Of a stretch of 10,687 bases of DNA, positions 6,773 to 10,687 are shown in pieces; position 1 is the stretch's first letter; every line of letters begins with the position of its first letter. The notes below the pieces were generated by a model that made no database searches, was not told the DNA's origin, and saw only the letters and a program-made list of their open reading frames with translations. A program made the translations under genes and the position numbers. The DNA is from Phycisphaeraceae bacterium (GTDB lineage Bacteria; Planctomycetota; Phycisphaerae; Phycisphaerales; Phycisphaeraceae), in the NCBI GenBank assembly GCA_016763955.1, contig JAESSU010000097.1:1-10687 (forward strand). Direction: 5' to 3'.

Positions 6773-7789
6773 TCAAAGTGATTCCCGGCGGATGAATTCC
6801 GGGGATAGTTGACAGTAAATAGAAGATTCAATTGTTGAAGAAGCTTTTTCAGTCTCATTGATCATTTCAAGAAGACATTCAAAAGCTTTGTGAGCAAGCT
6901 GCTCAATAGGCTGCGCGATGACACTAATCGCAGGACACACCAAACGTGCTGCGGGAAAATCGTCAATACCGCCCATGCCCACATCATCAGGAATGCTTAG
7001 CCCATGTGATCGCAAACATTCGTATACACGAAACGTCGTATCTTCAGTTAATCCCACGATGGCAGTGTGTGGCTTTGCAGTTGCAAAATTAACAATTTTA
7101 TTTAATTGCTCATCGGTTGCCTCACTAGGTAACTCGACTGTCTTGAGAACGGCCCCCTCTGTGACGAGCCCCTGAGCCAACCCCTTGCAACGCTGAGGCA
7201 AAGTCGGGTCATTGGGCAAACAAGGTGCGACGGCCATCACATGTTTATACCCCATCTCAATTAGATGCTGGCCCATCATTTGCCCAGCCTCAATATTATC
7301 AAGACCCACATGAGGCACCGTCATCCCTAACAGCGGCCGGTCCACACTCACTAGCGGGATCCCCGCAGTGATCACCTGCTGGCAACTTTGCGTATCACTG
7401 GGCGCAACGACCAGTCCATCAATCCCACGTGACAACAAATCGCTAAGGTATTCCTGCTCCTGTTGAGCATTTTCATTACTGCAACATATCAGCAAACGAT
7501 AGCCCGTTGCCCAAACTTTTTTTTCCAGATGCTTAATAAATTGGTTGAAAAAGACACTGGTGATATCAGGAACCAACACGCCGATCTGCATGGTCTTACC
7601 GGTGCGCAAAGTACGTCCAGCTTGCGAAGGACGATAACCTAATTCCTGGGCAACAGCGATGACTCTAGCCACTGTCTTTGCAGAGTACCGATGGCTCTCA
7701 AAACTCTTATTGAGAATCCGCGATACGGTAGAGGGGTGAACCTTTGCCTTACGCCCGACCTCTGCAATGGATGGATTCGAAATCGCCAT
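6773..7789 (-). CDS. LacI family transcriptional repressor, first gene of the operon
   Basis: This 338-residue regulator has a typical LacI DNA-binding head: SIAEVGRKAKVHPSTVSRIL (residues 7-26), then a hinge with LGYRPSQAGRTLRTGKT, then a periplasmic-binding-like sensor from IGVLVPDITSVFFNQF (69 onward) with FLSRGIDGLVVAP-type and PLVSVDRP segments, and MGGIDDFPAARLVCPAISVI near the C-terminus. It should bind a sugar or related ligand and repress its own operon; the sensor gives no clue to the ligand. ATG 7789 is chosen because the HTH then starts at the normal distance and the upstream TTG (7816) lies between the promoter's -35 and -10 boxes. The transcription start predicted from the -10 box nearly coincides with this ATG, so the mRNA may be leaderless. 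The M24, creatininase, ASRT and TIM-barrel genes follow in close order. Confidence 0.93.
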   Translation of the reverse strand: MAISNPSIAEVGRKAKVHPSTVSRILNKSFESHRYSAKTVARVIAVAQELGYRPSQAGRTLRTGKTMQIGVLVPDITSVFFNQFIKHLEKKVWATGYRLLICCSNENAQQEQEYLSDLLSRGIDGLVVAPSDTQSCQQVITAGIPLVSVDRPLLGMTVPHVGLDNIEAGQMMGQHLIEMGYKHVMAVAPCLPNDPTLPQRCKGLAQGLVTEGAVLKTVELPSEATDEQLNKIVNFATAKPHTAIVGLTEDTTFRVYECLRSHGLSIPDDVGMGGIDDFPAARLVCPAISVIAQPIEQLAHKAFECLLEMINETEKASSTIESSIYCQLSPEFIRRESL

Positions 7790-7795
7790 ACCTGA

Positions 7796-7823
7796 ATAAT
7801 ACAATCGATTGCCCAAGAGTCAA
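7796..7823 (-). promoter_or_regulatory. Promoter of the LacI-led operon
   Basis: On the minus strand TTGACT (7818-7823) and TATTAT (7796-7801) are separated by 16 bases. The start of transcription would fall about 7 bases after the -10 box, at or next to ATG 7789. A second inverted repeat, AAGAGT (7815-7820) with ACTCTT (7839-7844), touches the -35 box and could be a further site. Confidence 0.65.
7802..7811. promoter_or_regulatory. Candidate LacI-type operator CAATCGATTG
   Basis: This perfect 10-bp palindrome with a central CG fills most of the space between the -35 and -10 boxes. LacI-family operators are characteristically even palindromes with a central CG, and this position would block RNA polymerase. 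I found no second exact copy in another intergenic gap of the window, so the regulon visible here is only this operon. Autorepression is inferred. Confidence 0.55.
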
Positions 7824-7849
7824 ATAGTTTATTTAGGAACTCTTAAAAT

Positions 7850-7905
7850 AAGCAAAATAAATTGCCTAGGGGCTCGGAGCAGCAACCACACCGATGCCCC
7901 AGGGC
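7850..7905 (-). terminator. Intrinsic terminator of the PHP-domain gene
   Basis: Directly after the PHP gene stop, a long minus-strand hairpin forms from GCC (7903-7905), GGGGC (7896-7900) and TCGG (7891-7894) pairing with CCGA (7874-7877), GCCCC (7869-7873) and GGC (7864-7866), with a 2x2 internal mismatch and one bulge. It is followed by the T-rich AATTTATTTTGC. It separates this gene from the LacI operon, whose promoter is about 30 bases on. Confidence 0.75.
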
Positions 7906-10320
7906 TTATCGGGTGACCCAAATCGGGCTCGTCCAAGCAAAGCAACCATGTGCTTTAGCGAGATTGTGCGGGTATCGACTGTCCTTGGTAAACGGCCAGT
8001 GATTGTTCTTAGCGGGGTCATCGTTAAAAGATGTTTCGCCTTGAAGCTTCACCCGTAAGAAGTAAAAATGAGTTCCCGGCAAAGTATCTTTATCTATAAA
8101 TTCCAACTCACATTGTTCGCGGCCTACTTCTTGTTGATAGACGACTTCAATACCATCTCGGATGATTTCGACAAACTCGATAGGCTCAGGCGACTGCACA
8201 CAAGCAGTCATGCGAGCGGGCCGATCACTTTGAATCTGTGACCCAATCAAATGATTGTTAATTCTAAAATCGATGGCAACCTTAACGCCTTGCGTAGCAA
8301 TAATCCGTCTAGACCGATAGGCATCAAACATCGCCCTAGGCGTTAAATCCGTTGCAAGCAATCCGGTCATCGCACCACCAAGGCCAGGCACACAGCGGTG
8401 CGTATCACTAGAGCCGATAAAACCAAACACCTTACCTTGGCGAAGTTGCTGGCGACTAAAATCAGACTCTTCAATACACACCCGCCATGATGAGCAAACC
8501 TCCACGTTCCATTCTCGTGATGAATCACTCAAACGAAAAGTCGGATGATGCGGATAACACATCACCGGTGTTTGGTTTAATTTTGCATAAAGTTCAGTCT
8601 CATGATTCACCCCCGGATCAATGCGACGAACCAAGTTCCCCCCTGCCTCCTGAAACACCACACAGCGGTGATTAAAATGAGGCGTTAACGCACGGTCGTG
8701 AAATGTAAATTCATAGCCGGGGAAAACAACAAACTCTTTGTCCTTGGAAAAGAGACGACTGTGATCCTGATGAATTTGCCACTCAGCATCCATGAGCGCT
8801 TTATGCGGATAATAGTCGTTATCAATAATGCAAAGCGCATCAAGCCCTGCCACATCGCGTGCAAAATGGATCAGTTCATCGACTTCCCCTTCTGCATCGG
8901 GGCTAAAGTTACTATGACAATGCGTATCAGCCCAAAACAGACTATAAGCCTTGTCATCATGCTGAATCCGCATACGCGGTGGCGTGGGACGCTTGGTGTA
9001 AAGCTGATCCCATCGAGCCCACAGATTAGCCGGTGATTGGCAAGGGGATGCATCATCCGTTTTTATCGCCTGAGCTTGCATCACCTGATTGTTTTCATTT
9101 TCAAAGACAAACAAGCCAATCGTGAGTTGGTTTTCACCACTGTGGTTTGCCACTGCGTAGCTGTAGCCGCTATTGGCAAACTGTTCGACAGGGCCACAAG
9201 TTCCATCACTGTGGAGCTGGCGACCAAGCAGCTGGCCCTCAACGGACGTGTTGCTAGATTCAGGGCGAGATTCCCATAGCAGATAAATATTTCCACCTGC
9301 TAAGCGTGTGAGTTGCGGCTCGCGTCGCCACCCCAGATACCCCTTGTAGGTCTCAGAAGGTAACGTGCCATCACGGAAATCCGCAATGACTTTTGTGGCT
9401 GACAACTTGTTTTGAGCCGCCAAAGTTTTGAAGATTTGACCATCCCAGATTGCAGCTGATGCAAAGGGATAATGATCAACCACGCCCCGTTCATCAGTCA
9501 CTGTTTGGAGCACTAAACAGGCCACGTAAACTTCACTAGGACTATTCGCAACCAACGTTGGATTAAGCCATCGCTCGTTTACATCGCCTAAACGGTCATT
9601 GATTTTAAACGGCTCATCAGCAGCTAACGAGGAAGCTAAAACCACTTGATAGGTTTGATTTTTATATTCATCCCATGCCACAAAAATCGCATCTTCACAA
9701 GCCGTGATCACTGGCCGAAAAGCATTGACCTGCGGCCCGGAGATTAAGGGGTACAATTCCCAGCTTGAGCCTTGACGCTTAGCGATACGAATCCGGATAT
9801 GCTGACCATCACTTTCAGGCCACGCCACAAAAAGACCGCGTTGGCTACACGCAGCTACTGGCGGATGAATCAGTTCTTGGCCCATCATCACTTGCTCGGG
9901 TTCGCTTAACTTACCCGTTGCTAGGTCTAAGCACAGATAAACCACTTGCCATTGCTCTTGAACATATTCGTTATAAAAAATCCCCACATGCGTTTGGTCT
10001 TGGGCCACCAGCGATGAATGATGAGCATACCCTTGACAGGGATGATCAATTCGCTGGTCGCCATCAGGGCCGCTAATGAGCAGGTGAATCGCGTAAGTGT
10101 GCCCAAGAATTTTGGTCGTCGCACACACAGTCACCTCGCCCACTGCCACCACAGCCATCTTCCGAGCAAAGCTCGTGGTGATATTTTCGGGAAAACAAAA
10201 GCGTTTTTCCTTTTCAGCGTTATTCACAATAGAAGTTGATTCCATGTTAAAATCAGTCTTATCATTTTTTCGTTCTTGCGTGTTTTGAGAAGCGACGTTG
10301 GCATTTAATGGCTTATTCAT
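7906..10320 (-). CDS. Beta-propeller-like region fused to a PHP-type metallophosphoesterase domain (DUF3604-like)
   Basis: This 804-residue protein has no signal peptide. Residues about 50-420 contain repeated units ending in a strand with aromatic or acidic residues (GLFVAWPES 162-170, AIFVAWDEY 211-219, EVYVACLV 263-270, NIYLLWESR 344-352, LTIGLFVFE 399-407), spaced about 50-80 residues, as in a sialidase-like beta-propeller. From 460 a PHP domain starts: WADTHCHSNFSPDAEG supplies Asp465, His467 and His469. Further candidate metal ligands are Asp500/Asp502 in IIDNDYY, Glu537 in PGYEFTF, His551, His591/His592 in YPHHPTF, and Asp639/His641 in GSSDTHR. The final part (RRIIATQGVKVAIDF, then INNHLIGSQI) matches the C-terminal region of DUF3604 proteins. 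A metal-dependent phosphoesterase or related hydrolase is expected; the substrate is unknown. Residues 1-42 are polar and unconserved-looking, and ATG 10245 (residue 26) is a possible alternative start. The gene is divergent from an AraC-type regulator and ends at its own terminator. Confidence 0.85.
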   Translation of the reverse strand: MNKPLNANVASQNTQERKNDKTDFNMESTSIVNNAEKEKRFCFPENITTSFARKMAVVAVGEVTVCATTKILGHTYAIHLLISGPDGDQRIDHPCQGYAHHSSLVAQDQTHVGIFYNEYVQEQWQVVYLCLDLATGKLSEPEQVMMGQELIHPPVAACSQRGLFVAWPESDGQHIRIRIAKRQGSSWELYPLISGPQVNAFRPVITACEDAIFVAWDEYKNQTYQVVLASSLAADEPFKINDRLGDVNERWLNPTLVANSPSEVYVACLVLQTVTDERGVVDHYPFASAAIWDGQIFKTLAAQNKLSATKVIADFRDGTLPSETYKGYLGWRREPQLTRLAGGNIYLLWESRPESSNTSVEGQLLGRQLHSDGTCGPVEQFANSGYSYAVANHSGENQLTIGLFVFENENNQVMQAQAIKTDDASPCQSPANLWARWDQLYTKRPTPPRMRIQHDDKAYSLFWADTHCHSNFSPDAEGEVDELIHFARDVAGLDALCIIDNDYYPHKALMDAEWQIHQDHSRLFSKDKEFVVFPGYEFTFHDRALTPHFNHRCVVFQEAGGNLVRRIDPGVNHETELYAKLNQTPVMCYPHHPTFRLSDSSREWNVEVCSSWRVCIEESDFSRQQLRQGKVFGFIGSSDTHRCVPGLGGAMTGLLATDLTPRAMFDAYRSRRIIATQGVKVAIDFRINNHLIGSQIQSDRPARMTACVQSPEPIEFVEIIRDGIEVVYQQEVGREQCELEFIDKDTLPGTHFYFLRVKLQGETSFNDDPAKNNHWPFTKDSRYPHNLAKAHGCFAWTSPIWVTR

Positions 10321-10321
10321 G

Positions 10322-10327
10322 ATTATA
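10322..10327 (-). promoter_or_regulatory. Possible -10 box of the PHP-domain gene
   Basis: A perfect TATAAT stands one base before ATG 10320 on the minus strand, without a recognisable -35 box at 16-18 bases (AGAAAA at 17). If real, transcription would begin at or just inside the annotated start, pointing to translation from ATG 10245. The absent -35 would suit dependence on an activator such as the divergent AraC protein. It may also be chance in AT-rich DNA. Confidence 0.3.
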
Positions 10328-10349
10328 AATTAACACTTTGAGCTTTTTC

Positions 10350-10377
10350 TTGACATGGCAGGATCGGACAATATCAT
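10350..10377 (+). promoter_or_regulatory. Promoter of the AraC-type regulator
   Basis: On the plus strand a perfect TTGACA (10350-10355) is followed after 16 bases by TATCAT (10372-10377, five of six consensus). Transcription would start near 10384, giving a leader of about 30 bases that contains GGAG (10402-10405), eight bases before ATG 10414. Confidence 0.65.
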
Positions 10378-10412
10378 GTTAAAAACGGACATATTAATTT
10401 TGGAGCCGATCC
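10361..10412. promoter_or_regulatory. Candidate AraC-type operator: CGGACA direct repeat at 21 bp plus an inverted repeat
   Basis: CGGACA occurs at 10365-10370 and again at 10386-10391, exactly 21 bp apart and on the same helix face. Both copies are followed by A/T-rich bases. AraC-family proteins bind tandem half-sites with about this period. The first copy lies between the -35 and -10 boxes of the AraC-type gene and the second just after its start, so binding should repress it. Seen from the PHP gene the same sites lie upstream of its start, in a position suited to activation. A 7-bp inverted repeat, GGATCGG (10361-10367) and CCGATCC (10406-10412), overlaps this region. Confidence 0.5.
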
Positions 10413-10413
10413 A

Positions 10414-10687
10414 ATGGACTTTGAAACCTGCCCTATGACGCTACATGCCCGATCACTGAGTCGCGCTCATGTGATCCGACGGCCATGGAAAACCGAGCCG
10501 AGTTTTCGTTTGATCCAAGTGCTTGAGGGGCAAGGGGTCTACCGTTTTGAGTCCGATTCAAAGCCCATTGAGCAAGGTGATTTTCTCTTACTTGCCCCGG
10601 GTCGCCGGACGATTATTGGCTTGCCAACGATGAATATTTTTTCGCTTCATTTTGATCTGGATGTTGCAGACGATCATGCGCAATTAA
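10414..10687 (+). CDS. AraC family regulator, N-terminal cupin-type sensor part (runs off the window)
   Basis: The first 91 codons of a rightward gene are open to the window edge. The sequence RLIQVLEGQGVYRFES, then IEQGDFLLLAPGRRTIIG, then IFSLHFDL is the pattern of the AraC-type ligand-binding cupin: a 'VLEGEG' strand, a GD(F/L)LLL-PG turn and a return strand. The C-terminal double helix-turn-helix that would confirm the family is outside the window. The ATG has GGAG eight bases upstream and a good promoter. It is the only rightward gene seen and is divergent from the PHP-domain gene, so it probably controls that gene. The ligand is likely a sugar but cannot be read from the sequence. Confidence 0.8.
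   Translation, partial: MDFETCPMTLHARSLSRAHVIRRPWKTEPSFRLIQVLEGQGVYRFESDSKPIEQGDFLLLAPGRRTIIGLPTMNIFSLHFDLDVADDHAQL

Noticed and set aside
7790..7816. TTG start at 7816 for the LacI gene
   Set aside because: It lies between the -35 and -10 boxes and would add nine residues that are not typical of LacI proteins.
8698..9036. Rightward 112-codon open frame opposite the PHP domain
   Set aside because: The opposite frame encodes the conserved PHP metal motifs, so this is a shadow.

Overview
The window most likely comes from a planctomycete of the Phycisphaerae type; a lentisphaerote is the main alternative. The evidence is a pseudopilin with a GFTLIELLVV N-terminus and a DG-H signature near its end, regulators that join a GntR helix-turn-helix to a LacI-type sensor, and a dense set of sugar-type regulators beside unusual hydrolases. 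GC content looks moderate by eye. Genus cannot be set from this stretch. There are no RNA genes, insertion sequences, phage genes or CRISPR arrays that I can see.

Layout. Almost everything reads leftward (minus strand). At the right edge a rightward, truncated AraC-type regulator (10414-10687) is divergent from a large leftward gene (7906-10320), a beta-propeller-like region fused to a PHP metallophosphoesterase domain and closed by a hairpin terminator. Next comes a leftward five-gene operon: a LacI repressor (6773-7789), a creatinase-like M24 protein (5555-6733), a creatininase-family amidohydrolase (4810-5550), a small ASRT-family protein (4424-4789) and a 596-residue TIM-barrel, glycosidase-like protein (2555-4345). 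It ends at a strong intrinsic terminator (2387-2430). A third leftward unit then starts from its own promoter: a GntR/LacI hybrid regulator broken by a one-base frameshift (1123-2267), a pseudopilin (374-1111) and the start of a secreted protein that runs off the left edge (1-318).

How the genes may work together. The LacI operon has a clear promoter with a perfect CG-centred palindrome (CAATCGATTG) between the -35 and -10 boxes, so the repressor probably controls itself and the four genes behind it. None of the four downstream products has a signal peptide, so the operon should act in the cytoplasm. The combination of an M24 creatinase-like protein, a creatininase-like protein, an ASRT protein (a family proposed to bind small molecules, often sugars) and a glycosidase-like TIM barrel suggests a catabolic route for a nitrogen-containing sugar or similar compound. 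The substrate is unknown, and both hydrolase homologues carry changes at expected metal-ligand positions. This operon is the best candidate for an undescribed system here.

The AraC/PHP divergent region carries a CGGACA direct repeat with 21-bp periodicity, the spacing typical of AraC-family sites. The left unit looks like a regulator plus surface or secretion module. All functional links between the three units are inference from neighbourhood.
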